From assembly GCF_900188065.1 (NCBI RefSeq), contig NZ_FZNQ01000001.1:62001-126000 (forward strand): 64,000 nt of DNA, read 5' to 3'. A program made the translations under genes and the position numbers. Shown here piece by piece: positions 1 through 9,550 of this stretch. Below the pieces are notes generated by a model. The model saw only the letters and a program-made list of their open reading frames with translations. It did not search any database and was not told the origin of the DNA. The stretch is from Halorubrum vacuolatum (GTDB taxonomy: Archaea; Halobacteriota; Halobacteria; Halobacteriales; Haloferacaceae). Positions within the stretch are counted from its first letter, which is position 1, and every line of letters starts with the position of its first letter.

Positions 1-820
1 CCTCGTACACGGTCGCGGTCCCCTGACTCATCCACGTCCATCGCTCCAAGCCGTAGCCGGTGTCGACGATGTAGGTGTCCATAAACGAGTACGTGTTGCC
101 GTCTTTCATCTCGTACTCGCCGTCGGGGTCCTGTTCCATACACATGAAAACGAGCGTGGCGAGCTCGGCCCCTTTATAGATGACCTCGATCGCGGGGCCG
201 GCGTTGCCGCCGCCGACCCACGGATCCTCGAGGTAGGTGATCTCCTCGATGTTCGCGCCCATCGACTCGAAAAAGGCATCGCAGTACGCGACGGTCTCGT
301 CCTTCCAGTAGACCTCCCCTTCGTAGGCGTAGTCGGCCTCGGCGTCCTCACGCGTATTAAACGCGTGATGCGCCATCATCTCGAAGGCCATCGTGTGCCT
401 CCCGGTCTTGCCGACGTTGTCGATATCCTGCATCCGGATACAGGGTTGAGAGATGGTGAGCGGGTTCGCCGGCGGCGGGGTCTCACCGGAGGTGACGAGC
501 GGCTGGAAGTCGTAGATCGACGCCTGCGTCAACAGGACGTCATCACGCCAGCGGTTCGCGGCCACCGGATACGGTTCGATCCGCTCGTGACCGTTCTCCT
601 CGAAGAACGAGAGAAACGCCTCCCGCATCTCGGTGAGGCTGTATGCCTCCGGAAAGCCCGGGTCGTCGATGAAGCTGTAATCCTCACACGGCGGCTCACC
701 ACACAGTTCACGGTCGGCATCCCGCGTCCAGAAATACACCCCACAGGAGGGACACTCCCGTCGAGTGAACCCTTCCTCCTCGAAGTAGTCGAGGCGGTAC
801 TCCGCTTCGAGATCGCTCAT
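1..820 (-). CDS. alaS: Alanyl-tRNA synthetase, N-terminal part (truncated by window edge)
   Basis: Charges tRNA-Ala with alanine in the cytoplasm. About 273 N-terminal residues are visible; the rest runs off the left edge. The start [18 protein letters not shown] is followed by the archaeal N-terminal extension with Cys pairs (CPSCG, then ELCGEPPC), then the class II core including [20 protein letters not shown] and the Trp-rich [14 protein letters not shown]. The ATG is the complement of 818-820; a T-rich element near 850 lies at the usual distance for a leaderless haloarchaeal promoter. Assignment is firm; only the C-terminal editing and oligomerisation domains are outside the window. Confidence 0.96.
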   Translation of the reverse strand, partial: MSDLEAEYRLDYFEEEGFTRRECPSCGVYFWTRDADRELCGEPPCEDYSFIDDPGFPEAYSLTEMREAFLSFFEENGHERIEPYPVAANRWRDDVLLTQASIYDFQPLVTSGETPPPANPLTISQPCIRMQDIDNVGKTGRHTMAFEMMAHHAFNTREDAEADYAYEGEVYWKDETVAYCDAFFESMGANIEEITYLEDPWVGGGNAGPAIEVIYKGAELATLVFMCMEQDPDGEYEMKDGNTYSFMDTYIVDTGYGLERWTWMSQGTATVYE

Positions 821-1127
821 TACCGAGTACTGGCCCGTGTTCATCCAAAAGGGTTCCGGGGTCAACCGTCATCGTTCGGGGCCCGGGATCGTCCGAGTCG
901 TCCGGATTCCTCCGCTATCGGATCCGCCCCACGGCAGCTCGGACACGGGAGGAGGGATCCGTCGGGTCCGTCCGTGGATCGGCTGGAGGGATCGATCACG
1001 TTTATCTGTCTGACAAGCGATAGGAACGGCGATGAGAGTCCGTCAAGAAAAGGCGAACAGAGTATGATAGCTCATCAACATTCGATGGACAGAAATATAT
1101 TCGAGACGGCCCTCATGATGGCCATAC
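821..1127. other. Divergent intergenic region between alaS and sensor kinase
   Basis: About 307 bp with no supported gene. It carries the alaS promoter at its left end and an AT-rich core promoter (aaatatatt near 1093-1102) at its right end. A near-palindrome TGATAGCT-C-ATCA lies at 1065-1077, about 20 bp upstream of that TATA box, and could be a regulator site. Open frames crossing this stretch have Arg/Pro-rich composition unlike the acidic neighbours and are read as shadows. Confidence 0.6.
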
Positions 1128-3029
1128 GTGGATCGGGAGCAGTCGGACGACCGTGACATGGTCGTTCTCGCGGCCGAGTCCGAGGCGGCGGTGGGCGGGG
1201 AGCTTGAGTCGGACGTTCGGCACGCGGATCCCCGATCGATCGAAGAAGGGTCGCTTCCGGACGCGGACGTGCTGATCGTCCTCGATCGAACGGGGCTCGA
1301 CCGGATCAAGGGCTCACATGCGGCGACGCCGATCGTGGCGTTCGTGGACGACCCGACCGATCCGATCGCGACCGATCCGATCGTCGACGCGGTGGCGACG
1401 AGCGCGCCCGAGCTGGCGGAGAGAACACGCTGGCTGGTTGCGAGATCGAATCGGGAGCAGCTGGTAAGCGATCCGGACACCGAGCCGTCGCGGATGGAGC
1501 GTCTCCAGGCCGGGGCCGCCAGGCTCGCGACGGCTCGGTCGCCGGAGGACGCCTACCGGATCGCCGTCGCCATCGCCGACGAGATCCTGTCGACACGCCA
1601 CAGCATCGCCGGCGTCGTTACCGACGGATGGATAGAGCCCGTCGCGGTCTCGACCGATGAGGACCCGGCAGACCGGAACCGCGTTCGGGTCGGCGAGGGT
1701 CTCGCCGGGGCGGTGATCGAGCGGAACGAGGCGATCGTGGCCGGCTCGGTCGATCACGAGGCGTACGGGTCGGCGCTCACCGTGCCGGTCGGTGAGGAGG
1801 GCATCTTACAGGTGGTCGCGGCGATGCCCGACGCCTTCGATGCACAGGACCTCGAACTCGCCGAACTTCTCGCATCCCATCTCGAGGAGACGTTGAGCCG
1901 TCTCCGGGTCGACGAGCGGCTCCGGGCCGAACGCGACCGACTCCGCGCGCTCTTCGAGAACATTCCCGACGCGGCGGTCGAGTACGGCTATGAGGACGGC
2001 GTTCCGTTCGTCGTCCGGGTGAACTCGGCGTTCGAGGAGACGTTCGGTTATCCCGCCGAGGAGATCGTTGGCGAACCGATCGACGACTACATCCTCCCGT
2101 CGAATACCGAAGGCGTCCGTGAGGAGGCATACGAATTGAACGCACGGCTCCAACGCGGGGAGAACCTGCGTCGGGAGGTGACCCGCCGGACGGCATACGG
2201 GATCGGCCATTTTCTCCTTCAGATCGTGCCGATCCACCTCGGGACGGAGAACGCCTCGGGGTATGCCATCTACACCGACGTCACCGAGCGCCGCGAGCGT
2301 GAACAGATGTTACAACGCCAAAACGATCGCCTCGATCGGTTCACCTCCATCGTCACCCACGACCTCCGAAATCCGCTTTCGATCGCGAAGGGACACCTGG
2401 ATCTGGCGCGTACGACCGGCGAAGAGGAACGGCTCGAGCGCGTCGAGGATGCGCTCGACCGGATGGACGAACTCATCACGGAGCTGCTGTCGCTGTCCAG
2501 AGACGGGCACGTCGTCGGGACGATCGACGACGTGCGTCTCTCGGAGGTGACACGCGAGGCGTGGGCACACGTCGACACCGGCGATGCCGAGCTCGTCATC
2601 GACGCCGACGCCACCTTTCAGGCCGACCCGACCCGGATCCGGGAGCTGTTCGAGAACCTCTTCGGAAACAGCATCGAACACGGGATGGGCGGGCAGGGAT
2701 CCGGCCATGACGACGGGACGGATCCGCTCACCGTGAGCGTCGGACCGATCGACGCCCCGACCGAGGAGGAAGCCGATCGGGAAACGCGGGCGGAGTCGAC
2801 CCGACCGATCGGCGTGTACGTACAGGACGACGGCGTCGGTTTCGATGAGGATCCAGACGGCATCTTCGAGAGCGGGTACACGACCGACGACGACGGAACG
2901 GGCCTGGGGCTGGCGATCAGCGAACACATCGCCGAGGCACACGGATGGGAGATCGTCGCGATTCCCGCGGAGCCCGAAGGGGCGCGGTTCGAACTCCGCT
3001 TCGACGGTGCCGATTCGACGAAGCCGTAG
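1128..3029 (+). CDS. Sensor histidine kinase (GAF-PAS-HisKA-HATPase)
   Basis: Cytoplasmic signal-sensing kinase, 633 aa, with no clear membrane segment. Residues 1-120 look like a degenerate receiver or unknown sensor domain. A GAF-like region follows (about 125-260), then a PAS domain (about 270-395, with NSAFEETFGYPAEEIVGEP) and a HisKA dimerisation domain with phospho-acceptor His411 in VTHDLRNPLS. The HATPase domain has an N box (ENLFGNSIEHG) and G boxes (DDGVGFDED, GTGLGLAI), with an acidic insertion of about 40 residues between them. The GTG start at 1128 was chosen because a TATA box centred near 1098 puts the transcript start at it; ATG 1158 is an alternative. No partner response regulator is adjacent. 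Confidence 0.9.
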   Translation: MDREQSDDRDMVVLAAESEAAVGGELESDVRHADPRSIEEGSLPDADVLIVLDRTGLDRIKGSHAATPIVAFVDDPTDPIATDPIVDAVATSAPELAERTRWLVARSNREQLVSDPDTEPSRMERLQAGAARLATARSPEDAYRIAVAIADEILSTRHSIAGVVTDGWIEPVAVSTDEDPADRNRVRVGEGLAGAVIERNEAIVAGSVDHEAYGSALTVPVGEEGILQVVAAMPDAFDAQDLELAELLASHLEETLSRLRVDERLRAERDRLRALFENIPDAAVEYGYEDGVPFVVRVNSAFEETFGYPAEEIVGEPIDDYILPSNTEGVREEAYELNARLQRGENLRREVTRRTAYGIGHFLLQIVPIHLGTENASGYAIYTDVTERREREQMLQRQNDRLDRFTSIVTHDLRNPLSIAKGHLDLARTTGEEERLERVEDALDRMDELITELLSLSRDGHVVGTIDDVRLSEVTREAWAHVDTGDAELVIDADATFQADPTRIRELFENLFGNSIEHGMGGQGSGHDDGTDPLTVSVGPIDAPTEEEADRETRAESTRPIGVYVQDDGVGFDEDPDGIFESGYTTDDDGTGLGLAISEHIAEAHGWEIVAIPAEPEGARFELRFDGADSTKP

Positions 3030-3056
3030 CGGGGGGTCGGTTACCGGCGACGCCTC

Positions 3057-4403
3057 TCAGATCAGGCTCGCCCCGTCGAAGGTTGTGCGGCCGTATTCGA
3101 CGTCGAGAAGCGTCAAGAGCGTCGGGACGACGTCGAGGAGGTCGGCGTCCTCGACGATCGCGTCGGGATGGTCGATCAGGAGGGCCGCATCGTCGAAGGT
3201 GTGCATACCCGTCCGTGGCCCGCTCGCGTCGAACACGTGCTCGTGCGGCCTGAAGCCGGCCTTGAGGTCGAAGCCGTCGTTCGGGATCATCACGAGGTCC
3301 GGCGCGATGGCGTCGTGATCACCGCGGAAGGCGGTCTCCTGTTCTACCACCCGTTTCGCGACCGGGGTACCGTCCGGGCCGGTCATCGCTTCCAGTTCCG
3401 TTTTGAGCTCGGCGCGCACCGCGTCGTACTCGTCGGCGGGCACCGATCCACGCGGTTCACGTTCGTCGAGGTTGAGGTAAAATCGCCCGGAGACGAGCGA
3501 GTACGCCCGCGTCTCGTCGTCGATGTCGGCGAGCGAGCCGTGGTCGTCGCCGTCGTAGCTGAGCCATCCCTCCCGTTCGAGCCACTCGTTACAGTAGACG
3601 TCGTATGCGAGCGTCGTGAATCCGTGTGCGGAGCCGACAACGAGCGTGACGTCGTCGGGAAGCGCCTCGCGGATCTCCCCGACGTATCGATCGAGCGTCC
3701 GATAGAACTCCAGAAAGGCCTCACGGTCGGACCCACCCGTGGCGTACGCCTCCCAGAGGAAGTGGTTCACCCGATCGGGCGTCATGAACACGCCCATAAA
3801 GAGGTCCCAATCGTCGTGCGTCACGTAACGTTTGAACGCCTCCGCGCGTTTTTCGAGCGTCTCGTGGGCGTGTTCGAGGAAGGCCGTCTTATCCTGTTTG
3901 TGTCCGAGTTTCGCGTTGACACTGAGCATGTATCCCGACTCCGAGAGGTAGGTCCGAAGCTCGTCGGGATGTGCCGCCTTGTCGATGTCGGGAGAGAGAA
4001 ATCCGGAGACCATCCGCTGGACGTTCCGCTGGGGTGGGAAGGTGACGGGGACGTTCATCACCGTCGCCTGTCGACCCGCGGTAGTCACACGGTCCCACAC
4101 GCGATCCACCTGTACGTCCCGCCCCATCGGCACGTACGTGTCATAGCTCCCGATCTCGCGGTCCTGAAACCCGTATACGCCAGTCTCACCCGGGTTCATC
4201 CCGCTCGTGAGCGCCGGCCAGCAGGCGCTCGTTTCGGGCGGGAGGGTGCTGTCGATCGGCCCGCTGGAGCCCTCCTCGGCGAGCGCCGTCAGCGACGGGA
4301 AAACCTCCGGTTCGTCCTCGATGAGCCCGTGAGGCACGCCCTCAAGGCCGAGAAACGCGACGCGGGGCGAGTGTGTCCCCCGTAACCGATCGAATAGTCC
4401 CAT
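3057..4403 (-). CDS. Alkaline phosphatase superfamily protein (type I phosphodiesterase/nucleotide pyrophosphatase-like)
   Basis: 448 aa, starting MGLFDRLRG; the in-frame ATG 39 nt upstream gives an unlikely extension. It has the AlkP/PDE superfamily fold: N-terminal FLGLEGVP strand, nucleophile region LPPETSACWPALTSG (Thr58), NPGETGVYGFQDRE, the substrate-side TPDRVNHFLWE and the C-terminal metal region. Two positions that are normally Asp metal ligands differ: GLEG (Glu21, normally D) and SAHGF (Ala259, normally SDHG). Catalysis may therefore be weakened or lost. It lies between two sensor kinases, convergent with the first and divergent from the second. The substrate cannot be inferred. 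Confidence 0.85.
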   Translation of the reverse strand: MGLFDRLRGTHSPRVAFLGLEGVPHGLIEDEPEVFPSLTALAEEGSSGPIDSTLPPETSACWPALTSGMNPGETGVYGFQDREIGSYDTYVPMGRDVQVDRVWDRVTTAGRQATVMNVPVTFPPQRNVQRMVSGFLSPDIDKAAHPDELRTYLSESGYMLSVNAKLGHKQDKTAFLEHAHETLEKRAEAFKRYVTHDDWDLFMGVFMTPDRVNHFLWEAYATGGSDREAFLEFYRTLDRYVGEIREALPDDVTLVVGSAHGFTTLAYDVYCNEWLEREGWLSYDGDDHGSLADIDDETRAYSLVSGRFYLNLDEREPRGSVPADEYDAVRAELKTELEAMTGPDGTPVAKRVVEQETAFRGDHDAIAPDLVMIPNDGFDLKAGFRPHEHVFDASGPRTGMHTFDDAALLIDHPDAIVEDADLLDVVPTLLTLLDVEYGRTTFDGASLI

Positions 4404-4541
4404 GTATCCTCTATCCGTGGACATCCTCAAAAGGATTGACATCGATACGACCGGGGACGACGCCCCGCGTCGGTCGACGGCGGGTCACGGGAACCGCAAG
4501 GCGGCGGTACCTCCAAGTGTAGTCCACAAGTAGAACGGCTC

Positions 4542-6074
4542 ATGAGTCACTATCGGCCGACCGTGCTCCATGCGGACCCCGATGATGGGGCCGCAGCGGA
4601 CGTTGAAGACGCCCTGAACGGGACGGCGGATCGGGTCAAGGTGGTCCGCGCACGACGCTACGGGGAGGGAGTCGAACACGTCGAGGACGGTGGGATCGAC
4701 TGCGTGATCGCGGAGCTGTCGTTCCCGGACGGTTCCGGGATGGAGTTGCTTGCGACCCTCCGAGCCCGGGAGCCGGATCTCCCGTTCATAATCTACACCG
4801 ACGTCGGCGACGAGGCGACCGCGTCCGCGGCGATCGGCGCCGGCGTGAGCGACTACGTACGAAAGGACGACCCGGACGGGGGCGAGCGGCTCGCTCGTGG
4901 GGTAGAACGGGCCATCGCGGGCGCCGCGAACCCCGACCGATATACGGAGACGATACGCCGCCTCCATGACGTGATCGCCGACAGGGAGGCGACGTTCGAG
5001 GAGAAGGTGACTTCGTTGCTCAGGCTCGGAAAGGGGCTGCTCGACGTCGAAACCGCACTCTACACCCGCATCAAGGGCGACGCCCAACACGTGGAAGTCG
5101 CCGTGGACGACCGTGGATCGCTCGAGAAAGGCGATATCGTGCCCGCCGGGACGACGATCTGTGAGCACATTCTGGACGCGGAGCGGACGGTTCAGCTGCC
5201 GGATTCGACCGCCGTCGCGGATCACGACGAGGACGGCGAACTCGAGGAAACGGGGATCGGCTGTTACGTCGGGGCGCCGCTCCTCATCGAGGATCGGATC
5301 GACGGTGCGCTCTGTTTGTATGATCGTCGGCCGCGGGAGAAACCGTTCCGTGAGTGGGACACGATGCTCGTCGACCTCATGGCACAGTGGATTGGCTACG
5401 AGCTGGAGCGGCACCGCGCGGATGCCGAGGTGGCCCGCGAACGCGATCGGTTGGAGACGTTCGCCAGCATGGTCTCACACGACCTCAGAAACCCCCTCAA
5501 CATCGCCTCGGGCCACATCGCGCTCGTGCAGGAGCGCTACGAGGACGATTCGCTCCATCGCGCCGCACGGGCCCTCGATCGAATGAACGAACTGATCGAG
5601 GACGCGCTCTCGTTCGCCCGCCTCGGGTCGGCCGTGGTCGATCGCGAATCGGTCGATCTCGCGGCGATCGCCCGGGAGGCTTGGAGTACCGTCGAGACCG
5701 CGGACGCGACGCTCGTGATCGAGGATCCCGGGGTCGTCGCGGCCGATAGCTCCCGCGTGCGAACGCTGCTTGAGAACCTCTTCCGCAACGCGGTCGAACA
5801 CGGCGGTCCCGCGGTGACCGTCACGGTCGAGCGGACCGATCACGGCTTCGCCGTCGCCGACGACGGTCCCGGGATCGACGAAGGGCAGCGCGAGCGGGTC
5901 TTCGATCTCGGCTACTCGACGAGCGAGGCCGGAACGGGCTTCGGCTTGGGGATCGTCGCACAGGTAGCCGAGGCACACGGCTGGGAGGTCGGCGTGAACG
6001 AGTCGGTCGACGGCGGTGCTCGATTCGAGTTCGACGGCGTCTCACACGTGCTTGGGACTTCCACCCGGGCCTGA
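4542..6074 (+). CDS. Receiver-GAF hybrid sensor histidine kinase
   Basis: 510 aa. Residues 5-120 form a response-regulator receiver domain (acidic pocket ADPDD, conserved Thr in IIYTD, conserved Lys in DYVRKDD). The phospho-acceptor position is Glu58 (VIAELSFPDGSG) instead of Asp. A GAF domain follows (about 140-290), then HisKA with His313 in MVSHDLRNPLN, and HATPase with ENLFRNAVEHG, DDGPGIDEG and GTGFGLGI. The C-terminal kinase half closely resembles the kinase at 1128-3029, suggesting a shared ancestor. With Glu in place of Asp the receiver may be locked in an active-like state. No DNA-binding output domain is present. Confidence 0.9.
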   Translation: MSHYRPTVLHADPDDGAAADVEDALNGTADRVKVVRARRYGEGVEHVEDGGIDCVIAELSFPDGSGMELLATLRAREPDLPFIIYTDVGDEATASAAIGAGVSDYVRKDDPDGGERLARGVERAIAGAANPDRYTETIRRLHDVIADREATFEEKVTSLLRLGKGLLDVETALYTRIKGDAQHVEVAVDDRGSLEKGDIVPAGTTICEHILDAERTVQLPDSTAVADHDEDGELEETGIGCYVGAPLLIEDRIDGALCLYDRRPREKPFREWDTMLVDLMAQWIGYELERHRADAEVARERDRLETFASMVSHDLRNPLNIASGHIALVQERYEDDSLHRAARALDRMNELIEDALSFARLGSAVVDRESVDLAAIAREAWSTVETADATLVIEDPGVVAADSSRVRTLLENLFRNAVEHGGPAVTVTVERTDHGFAVADDGPGIDEGQRERVFDLGYSTSEAGTGFGLGIVAQVAEAHGWEVGVNESVDGGARFEFDGVSHVLGTSTRA

Positions 6075-6147
6075 AGGGTGGCTTCTCGTGGCCGGGTGTT
6101 CGCTTTCACCTCCATGCGTTTTTATGTAGGCGTGCTGAGGGCGGGAT

Positions 6148-7062
6148 ATGGAGACGCGAACCACCCTGCTCGTCGACGCGTTCACCCGCGAGCCGCTGTC
6201 CGGCAACGTCGCCGGCGTCGTCCCCGACGCGACGGGGTTGAGCGAGGATCGGATGGCCCGTATCGCCGCCGAGCTTGGCGCGTCCGAGACGGCGTTTCTC
6301 ACCGATCTCGACGATGACGCGGCCGCCGACAGGCGGGTTCGGTATTTCACCCCGACGACGGAGGTCGACCTCTGTGGCCACGCGACGATCGCGAGCTACG
6401 CCGCGCTCTCGGCCGACGGCGCGATCGAAGCGGGCGAGGAGGTCCTCCGGACGAACGTCGGCGATCTGGCCATCGAGGTAACCGACACGGGGCGTGTGTG
6501 GATGACACAGGACGCCCCGACCGTCGACCCGGTCACGATCGAGTACGATCGCCTCGGGAACGCGTTGGGGATCGATCCGGCGGCCCTTCGCGACGTCGGT
6601 GCCGACCTCCCGGTCGCGGTCGCCTCGACCGGGTTGCCGTTTCTCATCGTGCCGGTCAACTTCCTTGAGCGCCTCGGCGAGGCACGGCCGGACGAGCAAG
6701 CCGTCGAGGCGATCTCGGCGGAACACGACGTCGCCGGCGTCTACGCGTTCACCTTCGACGCCATCGATGCGGCGTCGACGCTGCACGGTCGGGCGTTCGC
6801 GCCCGCCGCCGGGATCCCGGAGGACCCGGTGACCGGGACCGCGAGCGGGGCGTGTGCGGCGTACCTCCGGGCCGTTGACGCCTTCGAGGGATCGTTGCCG
6901 TCGACGCTTCGGTTCGAACAGGGTCACTTCATCGACCGACCGGGGGTCGTCCACGTGCGGATCGAAGACGGGACGGTTCAAGTCGGCGGCGACGCGGTCG
7001 TCTCGCTCAGCGGGGAGCTATCGATACCCCCGGCGGCCGCGGACGACATCATCGAGGCGTGA
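6148..7062 (+). CDS. PhzF family isomerase/epimerase-like protein
   Basis: 304 aa, matching the usual length of the phenazine-biosynthesis PhzF / diaminopimelate-epimerase-like fold. It shows the N-terminal VDAFTREPLSGNVAGVV, the catalytic-type Glu47 in LGASETAFL, FTPTTEVDLCGHATIAS, and the second-domain GIPEDPVTGTASGACAAYL. A TATA box (gtttttatg, centre near 6121) sits 27 bp from the ATG, supporting this start and leaderless expression. In archaea such proteins are not tied to phenazine synthesis, so the substrate is unknown. Confidence 0.92.
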   Translation: METRTTLLVDAFTREPLSGNVAGVVPDATGLSEDRMARIAAELGASETAFLTDLDDDAAADRRVRYFTPTTEVDLCGHATIASYAALSADGAIEAGEEVLRTNVGDLAIEVTDTGRVWMTQDAPTVDPVTIEYDRLGNALGIDPAALRDVGADLPVAVASTGLPFLIVPVNFLERLGEARPDEQAVEAISAEHDVAGVYAFTFDAIDAASTLHGRAFAPAAGIPEDPVTGTASGACAAYLRAVDAFEGSLPSTLRFEQGHFIDRPGVVHVRIEDGTVQVGGDAVVSLSGELSIPPAAADDIIEA

Positions 7063-7125
7063 CGGACCGGGGTCGAACGATCGGAACCGAACCCTTAGGA
7101 ACGTCGACCGCCTACCGGGAGCCGT

Positions 7126-7320
7126 ATGCAGCTAGATCTGCCAAAAGCCGTCGGCCTGTTGCTGTTGGTGATCGCCGTCGGCGTCGCCGGGCTGGTCGGG
7201 AGCGGCATGATGATACTGGAGACGACCCTCATGATGGTCGCTCCATCGATGATCCTCTTCGGGGCGATCGCGTTCCTCATCGGCATGAAACACGGCGAGT
7301 TCCGCGCCACCCACGGATAA
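7126..7320 (+). CDS. Small two-helix membrane protein (DUF7333-like)
   Basis: 64 aa. Two hydrophobic helices (about 8-28 and 36-54) are separated by a short Met-rich turn (GSGMMILETTLMM). It ends in the hydrophilic KHGEFRATHG. It resembles a small haloarchaeal membrane family annotated as DUF7333; that name is from memory and less certain than the topology. Short intergenic gaps separate it from phzF upstream and the convergent DUF373 gene downstream. Function unknown. Confidence 0.75.
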   Translation: MQLDLPKAVGLLLLVIAVGVAGLVGSGMMILETTLMMVAPSMILFGAIAFLIGMKHGEFRATHG

Positions 7321-7331
7321 CCGAAGGCGGG

Positions 7332-8492
7332 TCAGTTCCGGTCGACTTCGCTCTCGCCGCGTCGGTTCGGGTCACGCTCGTTGTCGGCGTCGATGACCTC
7401 CTCAAGCGCTTCCGAGCCGATGTCGCTCGTGAGTTTCACCCCAAGGACGGAGACGACGATCCCCGCGATAATAAACAACGCGAGCCGCTGCCCCGGCGAG
7501 ACGGCGACGTCGCCGACGACGAGTGCGGCCAACACCGACTCCTGTTCGAGAAAGTAGCCCGCGAAGCCGCGAACGACGAGCCCGACCGCCAGGATCACGA
7601 AGGGGAGATTTAAATATGGCGTCCGGATCCCCTCATCGCGGATCAGTTCATCGAGCAGTCGGCCCGTCGCGGCGGTCAACCCCGCGACGGTGAGCCACGG
7701 GACCGCCGCGTGAACGAACTGCATCGACTCGACGAGGACGGGGACCCCCGCGTCGAGGTCGGCGGCGGCGAGCGCGCCGAAAAAGAGGCCGACGAGCGTG
7801 AGCCCGCCGGCGACGACGTAGGTGACGATGGATACCTGTCCCGCATACAGCGCCTCGCGGACGCGCTCGGGGACCCCCGCGACGAGGCGATCGATCGCGA
7901 GTCCTTTATATAACAGCGCCGCGCCGAGCAGGCCCGCCACGGCGGCGACGGCGGCTGCTGGCGAGAGCCAGTAGAAAAGCGGCGGCAACAACAGCAGGGC
8001 CACCCCGAACGGGACGAGCACGGTCGAGCGGAGCTGTTCGTCCGCGAGGAACTGTTTGAGCAGGTAGTACGTCGACTCGATGTCGTGTGCCTGTCGGACG
8101 ACGACGCGGTCGACGGAGTCCACCGGCACGCGCGACTCGATGATGGGGAGAACGCGCTCGTCCTCGGCGGAGTCGACGACGACGATGGCGGCGGTCGGGT
8201 CATAGCGGGCCACGAGGTCATCGAGCTGGGAGGCGAGCGAGCGGTCGGCGCCGATCGGCGAATCGCTCTCGCCGGAGATGACCGCGACGACCGCGTCCTC
8301 ACGGCCGTCACGGAGGTCGCGGGCGATCCGAAGCGCCTCCAGCAGACAGTTGACGCTGGCGTCCTCGGGATCGCCGAGGCCGACGTCCGTGACGAGCGAC
8401 CTGACGGCCTCCCATCCGGCGACCGGCATCGGAACGTTCGTGGTCCGCCCGACGGTCCCCGAGCGGTCCACACAGATGACCAGCGTCGTCAC
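7332..8492 (-). CDS. DUF373 family membrane protein
   Basis: 386 aa. The N-terminal soluble part (1-145) begins MTTLVICVDRSGTVGR and contains NCLLEALRIARDLRDG and the repeated Asp/Ser-rich turns typical of DUF373. It is followed by about six membrane helices and a basic/acidic tail NERDPNRRGESEVDRN. The family is widespread in archaea with no established function; the N-terminal fold is nucleotide-binding-like. It is convergent with the small membrane gene at 7126-7320. Confidence 0.9.
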   Translation of the reverse strand: MTTLVICVDRSGTVGRTTNVPMPVAGWEAVRSLVTDVGLGDPEDASVNCLLEALRIARDLRDGREDAVVAVISGESDSPIGADRSLASQLDDLVARYDPTAAIVVVDSAEDERVLPIIESRVPVDSVDRVVVRQAHDIESTYYLLKQFLADEQLRSTVLVPFGVALLLLPPLFYWLSPAAAVAAVAGLLGAALLYKGLAIDRLVAGVPERVREALYAGQVSIVTYVVAGGLTLVGLFFGALAAADLDAGVPVLVESMQFVHAAVPWLTVAGLTAATGRLLDELIRDEGIRTPYLNLPFVILAVGLVVRGFAGYFLEQESVLAALVVGDVAVSPGQRLALFIIAGIVVSVLGVKLTSDIGSEALEEVIDADNERDPNRRGESEVDRN

Positions 8493-8584
8493 GTCTCACC
8501 CCACACCGCCCGCGAGTAAAAACCCTCCCGGTCGTCAGGGCGGAAACGGTCGAACCAACCGATCATCACGGTGCGGTCACGACG

Positions 8585-9523
8585 TCACCGGAGCTCGATC
8601 TCGACGTCACCGCCGGACCCCGAAAAGACGCTCGCGACCCCGTTGCCGGCGGCGAATGCGAGCCGCTCCGCGCCGATCCCGAGACGCTCGGCGAACCCTC
8701 GCTGGGGTTGCAGCTCGCGGACCTCGACGTCGGCATCCAGCAGCGCCGAGAGCCGATCCTCGACGTCCTCGCGAGTACCGAGCGAGTCGACGAGACCGAC
8801 CTCGGCGGCGTCGCTTCCGAGATAGATTCGCGCCTCCGTGTCCCTGACGTCCTCGGGGTCCATGTCACGCCCCTCGCTCACCGTCTCGACGAACCGTTCG
8901 TAGTAGCCGTCGATGATCCCCTGGAGATACTCGCGTTCGTCGTCTTCGATCTCCCGAAGCGGCACCCCCGCGTCCTTGTACTCCCCGGCGGTGAACTGTT
9001 CATAAGAGATCCCGAGCCTGTCGGCGAGCTCCGCGGCGTTCGGCCGCGAGCCGATGACGCCGATCGAGCCGACCAGGCTCGCATCGTGTGCCCACAGCTC
9101 GTCACAGCCGCTGGCGATCCAGTAACCGCCGGACGCACAGAGGTCGGTGGCGTAGGCGACGGTCGGGCCGTCGAAGTCGGCAGCTGCACGGCGAATGTCG
9201 TCGCTCGGAAGCACCTGCCCGCCGGGGGTGTTGATCCGGAGCAAAAGCGCGTCGACGGCCTCGTCCTCGTCGGCCTCCTCGATCAGTTCGACGACCTCGT
9301 CGGCCGTCGTCGCCGTGCCACCCGAAAGCGGCGACGGACGGCCTCGATCCCGGACGATCGGACCCGACACCGGCACTTCCGCGACGTTGTACTCATCCGC
9401 CCCTCCGAGACGGCCGCGGGTAAATCGAGCGACGATCCGACGACAGGCGAGCGCCGCCGCCGTCACCGCGACGGCCGTCGCGACGATCGGTACACGTCCC
9501 TTCGAGCGGGGAATTTCATCCAT
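8585..9523 (-). CDS. sppA: Signal peptide peptidase SppA-type serine protease (S49)
   Basis: 312 aa. One N-terminal membrane anchor (about 11-28) precedes an extracytoplasmic S49 protease domain that degrades cleaved signal peptides or misfolded membrane proteins. Visible elements are the oxyanion strand LLLRINTPGGQ, nucleophile Ser131 in CASGGYWIAS, GSIGVIGS, and the general-base Lys183 in TAGEYKDAG. Single-domain length fits bacterial/archaeal short SppA. A TATA element (TTAAAT, minus strand, about 9547-9552) lies 27 bp from the ATG and touches the first copy of a 21-bp tandem repeat. Confidence 0.93.
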   Translation of the reverse strand: MDEIPRSKGRVPIVATAVAVTAAALACRRIVARFTRGRLGGADEYNVAEVPVSGPIVRDRGRPSPLSGGTATTADEVVELIEEADEDEAVDALLLRINTPGGQVLPSDDIRRAAADFDGPTVAYATDLCASGGYWIASGCDELWAHDASLVGSIGVIGSRPNAAELADRLGISYEQFTAGEYKDAGVPLREIEDDEREYLQGIIDGYYERFVETVSEGRDMDPEDVRDTEARIYLGSDAAEVGLVDSLGTREDVEDRLSALLDADVEVRELQPQRGFAERLGIGAERLAFAAGNGVASVFSGSGGDVEIELR

Positions 9524-9550
9524 GCTGCCGGTTGGGCGCGCGCCGATTTA

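Noticed and set aside
365-1156. 263-aa plus-strand frame over alaS and the kinase promoter
   Set aside because: It is antisense to the conserved alaS sequence and has shadow composition.
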